Assembly (NCBI GenBank): GCA_021802685.1
Contig: JAJZRM010000015.1
Coordinates: 1-15,067 of the forward strand
Direction: 5' to 3'
Source of the DNA: Deltaproteobacteria bacterium
GTDB taxonomy: Bacteria > Desulfobacterota > Deferrimicrobia > Deferrimicrobiales > Deferrimicrobiaceae
Length of the DNA: 15,067 nt
A program made the translations under genes and the position numbers. Below are positions 1-7,833 of the stretch, piece by piece. Position 1 is the stretch's first letter; every line of letters starts with the position of its first letter. The notes beneath the pieces were generated by a model. The model was not told where the DNA came from. It saw only the letters and a list, made by a program, of their open reading frames with translations, and did not search any database.

Positions 1-10
1 ATCCCGCCAT

Positions 11-18
11 AGGGAGGT
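11..18 (+). promoter_or_regulatory. Ribosome binding site of gcvT
   Basis: AGGGAGGT lies six bases before the TTG at 25. It supports that non-ATG codon as the gcvT start over the first internal ATG, which is codon 20 and would remove the conserved N-terminal segment. Only 24 bp precede gcvT here, so the operon promoter, or any glycine riboswitch, would lie outside the window. Confidence 0.75.
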
Positions 19-24
19 GCGCAT

Positions 25-1116
25 TTGGAGCAGCTCAAGGAAACCCCCTTGTTCGGCCGGCATCTGGAACGCAACGCCCTCATGGCCCCCTTCGGCGGCT
101 GGAACATGCCGATCCAGTACGAAGGGATCCTCGCCGAGCACCGCTGGTGCCGGGAAAAAGCCGCCCTCTTCGACGTGTGCCACATGGGAGAGTTCTTCTA
201 CCGGGGCGATTTCGCCGCGGGCGGTCTCGAAAACGTCTTCACGTTCTCCGTCGCCTCCATCCCGAAGGGGAAATCGCGGTACGGCTTCCTCCTCAATGAG
301 CAGGGAGGGGTGATCGACGACCTCATCGTCTTCCGCCTGGCCGAGGACGGAGCGATGATCGTGGTCAATGCCGCGACCGCCGACAACGACTTCGCCGTCA
401 TCCGCTCCCGCCTGAAAGGCGGCGCGGATTTCGTCGACGGGTCCGCCGAAACGGGCAAGCTGGATCCCCAGGGGCCGCTGGCCCGGGAGGTCGTGACCGG
501 CCTGCTCGGCCCGGAAATCGCCTCCATCCCGTATTTCCGCTTCATCACCATGGACATCCTTGGAGTCAAGGCCATCGTGAGCCGCACCGGGTACACCGGA
601 GAAATGGGATACGAGATCTTCCTGCCCGCGGACCGGACGGCGGAACTGTGGGACATTTTGCTGAAGGACCCCCGCGTCAAGCCGGCGGGCCTGGGCGCCC
701 GGGATCTCCTCCGCCTGGAGATGGGATACAGCCTCTACGGAAACGACATCGACGAAACGATCACCCCGCTGGAGGCGGGCCTGGAGGCGTTCGTCGACTT
801 CGGCAAGGAGTTCATCGGCAAGGACGCCCTGCTGAGGCAGCGGGAAGCGGGCCGAAAACGTTCCAAGGTGGCGTTCCGGGTCGGCTCCCGCCGCTCTCCC
901 CGGCATCATCACGGGATCTGGAGCGGCGACCGGCGGGTGGGCGTGACCACCAGCGGCGGCTTCTCCCCCATGCTCGGGTGCGGCATCGGCCTCGGCCTGG
1001 TCTCGCCGGAAGCCGCGGCGGCGGGGACGGAACTCACCGTCCGGCACGAAAACGTCAGCATGCAGGCGACGGTCTGCGGATTGCCGTTTTACCAGGGCGG
1101 ATCGGTCCGCAAGTAG
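25..1116 (+). CDS. gcvT: Glycine cleavage system T protein (aminomethyltransferase)
   Basis: This cytoplasmic enzyme takes the aminomethyl group from the lipoyl arm of GcvH, releases ammonia and forms 5,10-methylene-tetrahydrofolate. At 363 aa it has the usual family length. Visible family signatures are the N-terminal APFGGWNMPIQY (21-32), FDVCHMGE (49-56), GGVIDDLIVF (94-103, containing the catalytic Asp equivalent, D98), RTGYTGEMGYEIF in the folate-binding core, and GARDLLRLEMGYSLYG in the central part. The C-terminal barrel domain is present (VGVTTSGGFSPMLG). The start is TTG, chosen for the strong Shine-Dalgarno at 11-18. It is the first gene of the operon visible here, and gcvH follows after 40 bp. 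The common Ser of FDVSHMGE is Cys here, which is probably of no consequence. Confidence 0.96.
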   Translation: MEQLKETPLFGRHLERNALMAPFGGWNMPIQYEGILAEHRWCREKAALFDVCHMGEFFYRGDFAAGGLENVFTFSVASIPKGKSRYGFLLNEQGGVIDDLIVFRLAEDGAMIVVNAATADNDFAVIRSRLKGGADFVDGSAETGKLDPQGPLAREVVTGLLGPEIASIPYFRFITMDILGVKAIVSRTGYTGEMGYEIFLPADRTAELWDILLKDPRVKPAGLGARDLLRLEMGYSLYGNDIDETITPLEAGLEAFVDFGKEFIGKDALLRQREAGRKRSKVAFRVGSRRSPRHHHGIWSGDRRVGVTTSGGFSPMLGCGIGLGLVSPEAAAAGTELTVRHENVSMQATVCGLPFYQGGSVRK

Positions 1117-1156
1117 CGGCGAACCGCTCCTCCATCCCCTTCACAGGAGAAGCGAC

Positions 1157-1531
1157 ATGTCCAAGATGTACTACACCAAGGAACATGAATGGGTGAAGGT
1201 CGAAGGGAACGTCGCCACCGTGGGAATCAGCGCCTATGCGGCCAATCATCTGGGAGACATCACCTTCGTGGAGCTTCCGGCGAAGGGGAAAACCGTGAAG
1301 CAGTTCGAGGTCCTCTGCGCCATCGAATCCGTCAAGGCGGCCAGCGACATCTACGCCCCGGTTTCCGGCACGGTGGTTTCCGTCAACGAGGAGTTGAACG
1401 GCCGGCCCGAAATCGTAAACGAATCCCCGGAGGACGCGGCCTGGATGGCCACCCTGCGGATTACCGATCCTTCCGAAGTGGGGAACCTGATGGACCCGGA
1501 TCAGTACGACGAGTATCAGAAGGAGCTTTGA
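1157..1531 (+). CDS. gcvH: Glycine cleavage system H protein (lipoyl carrier)
   Basis: This small carrier protein shuttles the aminomethyl intermediate between the P and T proteins on a lipoyl-lysine arm. The 124-aa length is typical. The N-terminus MYYTKEHEWVKVEG, the hammerhead region GDITFVELPAKGK and the lipoylation site IESVKAASD are all present. The modified lysine is K60, followed by the usual YAPVSGTVVSVNEEL. The C-terminal half (NESPEDAAWMATLRI) is also typical. AGGAGA at 1145-1150 lies six bases before the ATG. The AAGGAG serving gcvPA lies inside the end of this gene and the two genes are separated by a single base, which suggests coupled translation. A lipoate/octanoate transferase gene at the end of the same operon probably modifies this protein. 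Confidence 0.97.
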   Translation: MSKMYYTKEHEWVKVEGNVATVGISAYAANHLGDITFVELPAKGKTVKQFEVLCAIESVKAASDIYAPVSGTVVSVNEELNGRPEIVNESPEDAAWMATLRITDPSEVGNLMDPDQYDEYQKEL

Positions 1532-1532
1532 A

Positions 1533-2867
1533 ATGAGCTTCACTCCCCATACCCAGGAAGAGATCCGGGAAATGCTCGCCGCCATCGGCGTCGGGGGCAT
1601 CGGCGACCTGTTCCGTCCCATCCCGCCGGAGCTGCGGGCGAAATCGTTCGATCTTCCCCCCGGGATGTCGGAATTCGAAATGCTCGACCGGTTGCGCGGC
1701 CTGGCGGCGAAAAACGGCCGCGTCGTTCCGTTCGTCGGCGGCGGCTGCTACGACCACCTGATCCCCGCGGCGGTCGACCACCTGGCCGGCCGCGCCGAGT
1801 TCTACACCGCCTATACCCCGTACCAGCCCGAATGCTCCCAGGGGACCCTGCAGGCCCTCTTCGAGTACCAGACCGCGATCTGCCGCCTGACCGGGTTGGG
1901 GGCCACCAACGCCTCCCTTTACGACGGCGGCACGGCCCTGGCCGAGGCCGCCATGATGGCCTTGCGGATCACCGGCCGCCGGCGGATCCTGCTGGACGGC
2001 GCGGTCAACCCCTTCTACCGCGCGATTGTCAAGACCTACCTCGCCAACCTGGGGGTGGAAGCCGTGGACCTGGCGCCGGTCGACGGGGCGCTCGACGAGC
2101 GGCGGCTGGCTAAGGAACTCGACTCCCGCTGCGCCGCTGTGCTGGTGCAGAACCCGACCTTCTTCGGCCGGGTGGCCGATTACGGCGGCCTTTCGGCCCA
2201 AGCGCACGCCGCCGGCGCGCTGCTGGTGTCGGTCGTGTACCCGGTATCGCTCGGGCTTCTCAAACCTCCCGGGGACATGGGCGTGGACATCGCCGTGGGC
2301 GACGGCCAGTCCCTCGGAAACCCGCTGTCGTTCGGCGGACCGGCCTTCGGGTTTCTCGCCGCAAGAAAGGAATACATCCGGAACATCCCCGGGCGGATCG
2401 TGGGCGAAACCGTCGACCGCGAAGGGAGGCGGGGGTTCGTCCTGACGCTCCAGGCCCGCGAACAGCACATCAAGCGCCACAAGGCGACCTCCAATATCTG
2501 CAGCAACCAGAGCCTTTGCGCCTTGCGCGGCCTGATCTTCCTGGCCTGCCTGGGGAAGAAAGGGCTGGTGGAGCTGGCGGCGCGAAACCGCGATAAGGCG
2601 GAATACGCCAAGGGCGCGCTGGCCGCGGTCCGGAGGGTCGCCATCCCCTCCGGCGCCCCGACTTTCAACGAATTCACCGTCCGTCTCCCCCGGCGGGCCG
2701 ACGACGTGGTCGTCTCCCTGCTGGCGCGGGGCATCGCCGCCGGCGTACCTCTGGGCCGGTACTACCCCGGTTTGGAAAACGACCTTCTGGTGACGGTGAC
2801 CGAGAAACGGTCCAAGGCCGAAATCGACGGGCTGGCACGGGAACTGGAGGCCGCGCTATGGAGCTGA
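1533..2867 (+). CDS. gcvPA: Glycine dehydrogenase (decarboxylating) subunit 1
   Basis: This is the alpha subunit of the two-subunit P protein, which together with GcvPB decarboxylates glycine and loads the aminomethyl group onto GcvH. The 444-aa length fits the family. Recognisable segments are the N-terminal YTPYQPECSQGTLQALFEYQ, NASLYDGGTALAEAAMMA (from about residue 126), and the conserved ARKEYIRNIPGRIVGETVD and TLQAREQHIKRHKATSNICSNQ segments of the second half. This subunit lacks the PLP lysine, which is carried by GcvPB. AAGGAG at 1520-1525, within the gcvH end, is well placed for the ATG at 1533. The gene's 3' end overlaps gcvPB by 10 bp in another frame. A split P protein is characteristic of many anaerobes, Firmicutes, archaea and deltaproteobacteria, whereas E. 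coli has a single-chain form. Confidence 0.97.
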   Translation: MSFTPHTQEEIREMLAAIGVGGIGDLFRPIPPELRAKSFDLPPGMSEFEMLDRLRGLAAKNGRVVPFVGGGCYDHLIPAAVDHLAGRAEFYTAYTPYQPECSQGTLQALFEYQTAICRLTGLGATNASLYDGGTALAEAAMMALRITGRRRILLDGAVNPFYRAIVKTYLANLGVEAVDLAPVDGALDERRLAKELDSRCAAVLVQNPTFFGRVADYGGLSAQAHAAGALLVSVVYPVSLGLLKPPGDMGVDIAVGDGQSLGNPLSFGGPAFGFLAARKEYIRNIPGRIVGETVDREGRRGFVLTLQAREQHIKRHKATSNICSNQSLCALRGLIFLACLGKKGLVELAARNRDKAEYAKGALAAVRRVAIPSGAPTFNEFTVRLPRRADDVVVSLLARGIAAGVPLGRYYPGLENDLLVTVTEKRSKAEIDGLARELEAALWS

Positions 2868-4297
2868 TCTTCGAAAAATCGGCAAGGGACCGCCAGGGCG
2901 TACGGCTTCCCGCCGGCGACGTGCCCGCGGCCGCGCCGCTGCCGGGGGAATTCCTCCGCGCCGGGCCCGCGGCGCTTCCCGAACTGTCCGAGCTCGACGT
3001 GGTGCGGCATTTCACCCTGTTGTCCCGCCGCAACGTCGGCGTGGACACCACCTTCTACCCGCTCGGATCGTGCACCATGAAGTACAACGGAAAGGCGATG
3101 GAGGACGCGGCGAAGCTGTTCGCCCCGTTCCATCCGATGACCGCGCTGCTGCCGGGAGGCGAAACGTTTTCCCAGGGAACGCTGGAGATGCTCCATCAAC
3201 TGGGCAGGCAGCTCGAGGAGATCACCGGGATGGATGCGGTTTCCTGCCAGCCGATGGCCGGAGCGCACGGCGAAATGACCGGCATCATGCTGATCGCCGC
3301 CTATCACAAGGCGAAGGGACACCGGAAGCGGTACGTCGTCGTCCCCGACTCTTCCCGTGGGACCAACCCCGCTTCCGCCGCCATGGTCGGCTACGAGATC
3401 GTCACCATCCCCACCGCTCCCTACGGGGACATGGACCTGGACGCCTTCAAGGCCGCGCTCAACGACGAGGTCGCGGCGGTGATGCTGACCTGCCCCAACA
3501 CGCTCGGCCTCTTCAACCCGCACATCAAGGAGATCTGCGACTTGGCGCACGGGGTTGGCGCCCTGGTGTACTACGACGGCGCCAACCTGAACGCCATCCT
3601 CGGCCAGCTGCGTCCGGGCGACGTGGGGTTCGACGTGGTCCACGTCAACCTGCACAAGACCTTCGGAACGCCGCACGGCAGCGGCGGTCCCGGCGCAGGC
3701 CCGGTCGGCGTGAAGAAGGCTCTCATCCCCTTCCTGCCGCTGCCGAGAATTCTCCGGGAGGAGAACGGCCGCTTCACGCTGTTGACCGACCATCCCGAGA
3801 GCATCGGGCGGACCGCCAACTTCTTCGGCAACTTCGGGGTGATCGCCAGGGCGTACGCCTATATCCTTATGCTGGGGCGGGAGGGATTGATCGAGGTCAG
3901 CGAACGCGCGGTGCTGAACGCCAACTACGTGATGAGCCGGTTGAAGGACCTCTACGACCTCCCGTACGACCAGACCTGCATGCACGAATGCGTTTTTTCG
4001 GCCGGCCGCCAGATGCTGCACGACGTCCATGCCATCGATATCGCCAAGTTCCTGATCGACAAAGGGTTCCACCCCCCCACCGTCTACTTTCCCATGATCG
4101 TGAAAGAGGCGATCATGATCGAGCCGACGGAGACCGAAAACAAGGAGACGCTTGACGCGTTCATCGGCGCCATGCGCGAGGCGGCCGAGCTGGCGGTGAA
4201 GGACCCCGGGGCGCTCAAGCGGGCGCCGGTGACGACCCCGATCTCGCGGCTCGACGAGACCAAGGCCGCCCGGGAACAGAAGGTCTGCATCTCCTGA
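2858..4297 (+). CDS. gcvPB: Glycine dehydrogenase (decarboxylating) subunit 2, PLP-binding
   Basis: This is the catalytic beta subunit of the split P protein; it binds pyridoxal phosphate and forms the glycine Schiff base. The 479-aa length is normal. Family landmarks are the N-terminal DTTFYPLGSCTMKYN, QPMAGAHGEMTG, PDSSRGTNPASAAM, and the PLP segment VNLHKTFGTPHGSGGPG. The Schiff-base lysine is K267 (codon at 3656-3658). The C-terminal PTVYFPMIVKEAIMIEPTETE segment is also conserved. The start is ATG with GGAGG at 2846-2850, inside the end of gcvPA; the 10-bp overlap suggests coupled synthesis of the two subunits in equal amounts. The stop TGA shares its last base with the ATG of the next gene. 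Confidence 0.97.
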   Translation: MELIFEKSARDRQGVRLPAGDVPAAAPLPGEFLRAGPAALPELSELDVVRHFTLLSRRNVGVDTTFYPLGSCTMKYNGKAMEDAAKLFAPFHPMTALLPGGETFSQGTLEMLHQLGRQLEEITGMDAVSCQPMAGAHGEMTGIMLIAAYHKAKGHRKRYVVVPDSSRGTNPASAAMVGYEIVTIPTAPYGDMDLDAFKAALNDEVAAVMLTCPNTLGLFNPHIKEICDLAHGVGALVYYDGANLNAILGQLRPGDVGFDVVHVNLHKTFGTPHGSGGPGAGPVGVKKALIPFLPLPRILREENGRFTLLTDHPESIGRTANFFGNFGVIARAYAYILMLGREGLIEVSERAVLNANYVMSRLKDLYDLPYDQTCMHECVFSAGRQMLHDVHAIDIAKFLIDKGFHPPTVYFPMIVKEAIMIEPTETENKETLDAFIGAMREAAELAVKDPGALKRAPVTTPISRLDETKAAREQKVCIS

Positions 4298-5076
4298 TGC
4301 CGGGCCGGACCTGGCGCTTCGTCGACACCGGCTCCCTGGACGGAGCCTCCAACATGACGATCGACGAGGCGCTGCTGGACACGTTCGACCCCGCCGCGTC
4401 CGACCCGGTGTTCCGGCTCTACGGCTGGGCGCCCCCCGCCCTGTCGATCGGACGCTTCCAGAACGCCGCAACCGTTCTCGACCTGGACCGGTGCCGGTCG
4501 GAGCGGGTCCCCGTGGTGCGGCGGATCACCGGCGGAGGGGTCATCTACCATGCCGAGGAGTTGACCTACGCCCTCGTCTGCGCTCCCCGCCACCTCCCCG
4601 AAGAGACGGCCGTGAAGGATTCGTACCGGTGCCTGAACGGCTTCCTGCTGGCGTTCTACCGGTCGTTGGGGCTCCCCGCGGCATATGCCGAGGATTCCGT
4701 GGCGGACGGGTCGGAACTGGGCGAACGTACGCCTTTCTGTTTCGCGGGCCGGGAGCGGTTCGACATCCTGGTCGGAGGGCGGAAGATCGGGGGCAACGCC
4801 CAGCGCCGGGTGAGGAATGCCGTCTTCCAGCACGGTTCCATCCCGGTCGAGGACCGGGTGGCGAGGGGGATCGGATTTCTGCGGGAAAGGCCGCCCGGCA
4901 TGGACGGCTCGGTCGCCAGCCTCTCGACGATGGGAGTGGTTCTTCCGGAGGACGAATTGAAGCGCCGGCTGGCCTCGGCCTTCGAAGGGGCGTTCGGGGC
5001 CGCACTGATCCCGTCGGAGCTGACTGCCGCGGAGAAAGACCGGGCGGCGGCCCGACGGCATCAACCCCCGAGGTAG
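4297..5076 (+). CDS. Lipoate/octanoate protein transferase-ligase family protein (LipM-like)
   Basis: This protein belongs to the biotin/lipoate A/B ligase superfamily and probably attaches octanoate or lipoate to GcvH. Visible motifs are RRITGGGVIYH (75-85, the acyl-pocket loop), GRKIGGNAQ (161-169, with the conserved lysine K163) and FQHGSI. Cys148, in PFCFAGRERFDI, sits where Bacillus LipM octanoyltransferase has its catalytic cysteine. Classical E. coli-type LplA lacks this cysteine, so transferase activity (LipM type) is favoured over ATP-dependent ligation. That choice rests on motif alignment by eye and is not certain. At 259 aa it is close to LipM length. Its ATG overlaps the gcvPB stop by one base (TGATG), and AGAAGG further upstream is only a weak ribosome binding site, so it depends on coupling to gcvPB. 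Its last 16 bp overlap the end of the opposing livF. Confidence 0.88.
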   Translation: MPGRTWRFVDTGSLDGASNMTIDEALLDTFDPAASDPVFRLYGWAPPALSIGRFQNAATVLDLDRCRSERVPVVRRITGGGVIYHAEELTYALVCAPRHLPEETAVKDSYRCLNGFLLAFYRSLGLPAAYAEDSVADGSELGERTPFCFAGRERFDILVGGRKIGGNAQRRVRNAVFQHGSIPVEDRVARGIGFLRERPPGMDGSVASLSTMGVVLPEDELKRRLASAFEGAFGAALIPSELTAAEKDRAAARRHQPPR

Positions 5077-5774
5077 GCTTTCTTGACCTGAGGATCGGCG
5101 AGGAGCGCTCCGGATCCGCCTTCCAGCACGATCCCGCCGTTTTCCAGCACGTACCCGCGTCCGGCGAACTGGAGCGCCATCCGGGCGTTCTGCTCGACGA
5201 CCAGGATCGTGGTCCCTTCCTTGTTGATTTCCGTAAGCGAGTCGAACACGCTCCTCATCAGCAGGGGAGCCAGCCCCATGGACGGCTCGTCGAGAAGCAT
5301 GATCTTCCTGCCGCTCATGAACGCCCGCCCGACGGCCAGCATCTGCTGCTCTCCGCCGCTCATGGTGCCGGCCTTCTGGCTCTCCCTTTCCTTAAGGCGG
5401 GGGAAGATCGAAAAGACCCGCTCCAGGTCGGCCGCGATCCTCTCCGGGTCCCGCCGAGCGAAAGTGGCCAGCCGGAGGTTCTCCATGACCGTCAGGTTGT
5501 CGAAAAGACGCCTCCCCTCGGGAACATGGGAGATCCCCAGCTCGCTCACCACCTTGTCGGCGGAATACCCGAGCAGGTCCTTTCCCATGAACGTCATCTT
5601 CGTCCCGGCTTCCGCGGGGACGAGGCGGGAGATCGCCCGCAGGGTGGTGCTTTTCCCGGCTCCGTTGGCGCCGATGATGCAAACGATCTCCCCTTCCTCG
5701 ATGCCGAAGGAGATGCCGTGGAGGGCCTTGATATTGTCGTAGGAGACCTGGAGGTTTTCCACGGAAAGAAGCAT
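5061..5774 (-). CDS. livF: Branched-chain amino acid-type ABC transporter ATP-binding protein LivF
   Basis: This is one of the two cytoplasmic ATPases energising the Liv-type importer. The 237-aa length is typical for LivF. The Walker A motif is GANGAGKST (35-43), followed by the LivF-typical VPEGRRLF (84-91), signature MSGGEQQ (138-144), Walker B IMLLDEP (158-164) and VEQN in place of the H-loop. The start chosen is the ATG at 5774, which overlaps the livG stop by one base (TGATG). An in-frame extension upstream to 6278 runs antisense to livG-type coding sequence and has no homology, so it is rejected. This is the last gene of the operon; its stop at 5061-5063 lies inside the 3' end of the convergent lipM-like gene. 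Confidence 0.96.
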   Translation of the reverse strand: MLLSVENLQVSYDNIKALHGISFGIEEGEIVCIIGANGAGKSTTLRAISRLVPAEAGTKMTFMGKDLLGYSADKVVSELGISHVPEGRRLFDNLTVMENLRLATFARRDPERIAADLERVFSIFPRLKERESQKAGTMSGGEQQMLAVGRAFMSGRKIMLLDEPSMGLAPLLMRSVFDSLTEINKEGTTILVVEQNARMALQFAGRGYVLENGGIVLEGGSGALLADPQVKKAYLGG

Positions 5775-6544
5775 CAGCCCACGTTCTCCTTCCCCAGGTA
5801 GGCGTCGATCACCTTGGGGTCGTTCTGGATCTCTTCGGGCGTGCCCTCGGCGATAAGCTCGCCGAAGTTCACGGTTTGGATCTTGTGGCAAAGTTCCATG
5901 ACCACCTTCAGGCGGTGCTCGATCAGGAGGATCGCCAGCCCGAAGTCCTTGTGGACCTTGCGGACGATTTCCATGATCTGGACCAGCTCTTCCGGGTTCA
6001 TCCCCGCGGTGGGCTCGTCCAGCAGAAGGATTCTCGGCTCCGTCGCAAGCGCCCGCGCCATCTCGACCCTTCTCTGGGCGCCGTACGGCAGGTTCAGGAC
6101 CACTTGGTCGGCGAGGTGGCGGATGCCCATCATTTCCAGCAGCCCGTACGATCTCTCCGCGATCTCGGCCTCTTCCCTTTTCCGTTTCGGGGTGCCGAAG
6201 AAGGCCCCCGCCAACCCGTACCGGATCTTCGAGTACCGGGCCATCTTCACGTGCTCGAGGACGGTCATGTGCCTCCACAGGAGCAGGTTCTGGAAGGTCC
6301 GGCTGATTCCCATGGAGGCGATCCGGTGGGCCGGAAGGCCGTTGATCCTGGTGCCGTTGAGCATCACTTCCCCTTCCGTGGGAACGTAGATGCCGGTGAG
6401 CAGGTTGAAGATGGTGGTCTTGCCCGCCCCGTTCGGTCCGATCAGCCCCCGGATCTGCCCCGGTTCGAGGTCGAGGCTGTAGTTCTGGACGGCACGCAAG
6501 CCGCCGAAGTCGTGGGACATGTTCCGGACTTCGAGGATCGGCAT
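5774..6544 (-). CDS. livG: Branched-chain amino acid-type ABC transporter ATP-binding protein LivG
   Basis: This is the second ATPase of the Liv importer, pairing with LivF on the membrane subunits LivH and LivM. The 256-aa length is standard for LivG. Walker A is GPNGAGKTT (36-44), the Q-loop is SRTFQN with Q85, the signature region LPYGAQRRVEMARAL begins at 152, Walker B is RILLLDEP (171-178), followed by the family-typical TAGMNPEE, and the switch histidine is H210. The C-terminal extension with IAEGTPEEIQNDPKVIDAYLG is typical of the LivG/LivF group. One base separates its ATG from the livM stop, and its own stop overlaps the livF start, so translation of the whole set is tightly linked. 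Confidence 0.96.
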   Translation of the reverse strand: MPILEVRNMSHDFGGLRAVQNYSLDLEPGQIRGLIGPNGAGKTTIFNLLTGIYVPTEGEVMLNGTRINGLPAHRIASMGISRTFQNLLLWRHMTVLEHVKMARYSKIRYGLAGAFFGTPKRKREEAEIAERSYGLLEMMGIRHLADQVVLNLPYGAQRRVEMARALATEPRILLLDEPTAGMNPEELVQIMEIVRKVHKDFGLAILLIEHRLKVVMELCHKIQTVNFGELIAEGTPEEIQNDPKVIDAYLGKENVG

Positions 6545-6545
6545 G

Positions 6546-7829
6546 TCACCGCTCCCCGTCCGGCCCCTGCTTCGGCCGAAGGAGGGTTGCGACTTCCAGG
6601 TCCTTGAAGGCGATCAGCCCCGTGGGACGGTAGATCATGACCAGGATGAGCAGGAGCGGGATGATGATCCACTTGAAGATCTCGAGGGGGCGCAGGGCTT
6701 CGCCGAGGAGGCTGATGCTCACGGCCCCGACGATGGATCCGTAGACCGAATTGAGCCCCCCGAAGTACACCATGGCCAGGACCTCGGCGAGGTTCTGGAT
6801 GCCGAAGGTCCCGGGGTTGACGTATCTCAGCACGTGGGCGAACAGCCCGCCCGCGACCCCCGCCCAGAAGGCGGCGAAAAGAAACGCCACGATCTTGGTG
6901 CGCCTCGTGTCGACCGTCATGGCCTCGGCCGCCATCTCGTTGTCGCGCACGGCGTTCATGGCCTTCCCGACCGTGGAGCGCACGAAATTGTTTATGCTCC
7001 AAACGCAGAGGACGGCCCATGAAAACACCGTGGGGAGCCCGGCCAGGTCAGGCTGCCCGCTCATCCCCCTCGGGCCGCGGACGAACTCGAAGTTCTCGAT
7101 CAGGCTCTTCACGATGAACAGGAACGCCAGGGAGATGATGGCGAGGTAATCCCCTCTCGTGCGGAAAGAGGGGATCGCGACGAACAGGGCCCCGAAGGCG
7201 GCAAGGAGCCCTCCCGCGACGAGGTCGATCGGGAAGAGGAAGGGACCCGTTTCCCCCGGAAGGAGGGCGATACCGAAATAGTTCCCGTCGACGAACAGCC
7301 CGACGGTGACCACCGAGGCGCAGTACGCGCCCAGCGCCATGAACCCCGGGTGGGAGCAGGAGAATTCGCCCATGTACCCGTTGATGACGTTCAGGCTCAA
7401 CGTGAGCATGATGGCGATCATGGTGAGCTTGAGCACGAGGGAGCGGTAGTCGCTGACGTCCGCCCAGAAATGCAGGGCGGCGTATAGCAACCCCAGGTGG
7501 ACGGCAACCGGGACCGCGACCGGAAGCTTCATGAGGCCGCCGGCAAGGCGGTTCGTCAGGAAGGCGGTCGACAAGGCGACGGCGGCGATCGGCAACAAGT
7601 AGATCAGCACCGTGTAAAGGACCGCGTTCGGGATCAGGAGCGGTTTCTTCAGCATGATGTCTATGCCGAACAGGGCGGGGATCTTGGGCAATCCCACCGC
7701 CAGCGCCAGGGGGGTTCCGACGAACCGCTCCAGGACGACCGCCGCCAGGGCGCCCGACAACCAGCCCAGGAGAGGGACCCGCGAGCAGCGGGCCCGGAAC
7801 GTCCGGGAGATCGGAGCCGGCGGGGGCAA
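6546..7829 (-). CDS. livM: Branched-chain amino acid-type ABC transporter permease LivM
   Basis: This integral inner-membrane permease forms the substrate channel with LivH. At 427 aa it is on the long side for LivM, with extra N-terminal hydrophobic segments (about 20-45 and 68-92). The family core is clear: NVINGYMGEFSCSHPGFMALGAY (from about residue 148), RTRGDYLAIISLAFLFI, RGPRGMSG, the cytoplasmic coupling loop around GKAMNAVRDNEMAAEAMTVD (288-307) and the C-terminal YRPTGLIAF. The usual SLGH of the family is SCSH here. The best start is a TTG at 7829, four bases after the livH stop, with GAGG about ten bases upstream; the next ATG is near codon 59 and would drop the first predicted helix. 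The start is therefore the least certain part. Confidence 0.93.
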   Translation of the reverse strand: MPPPAPISRTFRARCSRVPLLGWLSGALAAVVLERFVGTPLALAVGLPKIPALFGIDIMLKKPLLIPNAVLYTVLIYLLPIAAVALSTAFLTNRLAGGLMKLPVAVPVAVHLGLLYAALHFWADVSDYRSLVLKLTMIAIMLTLSLNVINGYMGEFSCSHPGFMALGAYCASVVTVGLFVDGNYFGIALLPGETGPFLFPIDLVAGGLLAAFGALFVAIPSFRTRGDYLAIISLAFLFIVKSLIENFEFVRGPRGMSGQPDLAGLPTVFSWAVLCVWSINNFVRSTVGKAMNAVRDNEMAAEAMTVDTRRTKIVAFLFAAFWAGVAGGLFAHVLRYVNPGTFGIQNLAEVLAMVYFGGLNSVYGSIVGAVSISLLGEALRPLEIFKWIIIPLLLILVMIYRPTGLIAFKDLEVATLLRPKQGPDGER

Positions 7830-7833
7830 GGCG

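Noticed and set aside
2762..4471. 569-aa open frame on the minus strand opposite gcvPB
   Set aside because: Mirror frame of a well-supported gene; Arg/His/Gly/Val-rich composition without domains.
4491..5801. 436-aa plus-strand frame spanning the lipM-like/livF junction
   Set aside because: Out of frame with the lipM-like gene and antisense to livF; no recognisable domain. It is not a fusion gene.
5775..6278. Upstream in-frame extension of livF
   Set aside because: It overlaps most of livG in another frame and has no homology; the ATG at 5774 gives the standard LivF N-terminus and length.
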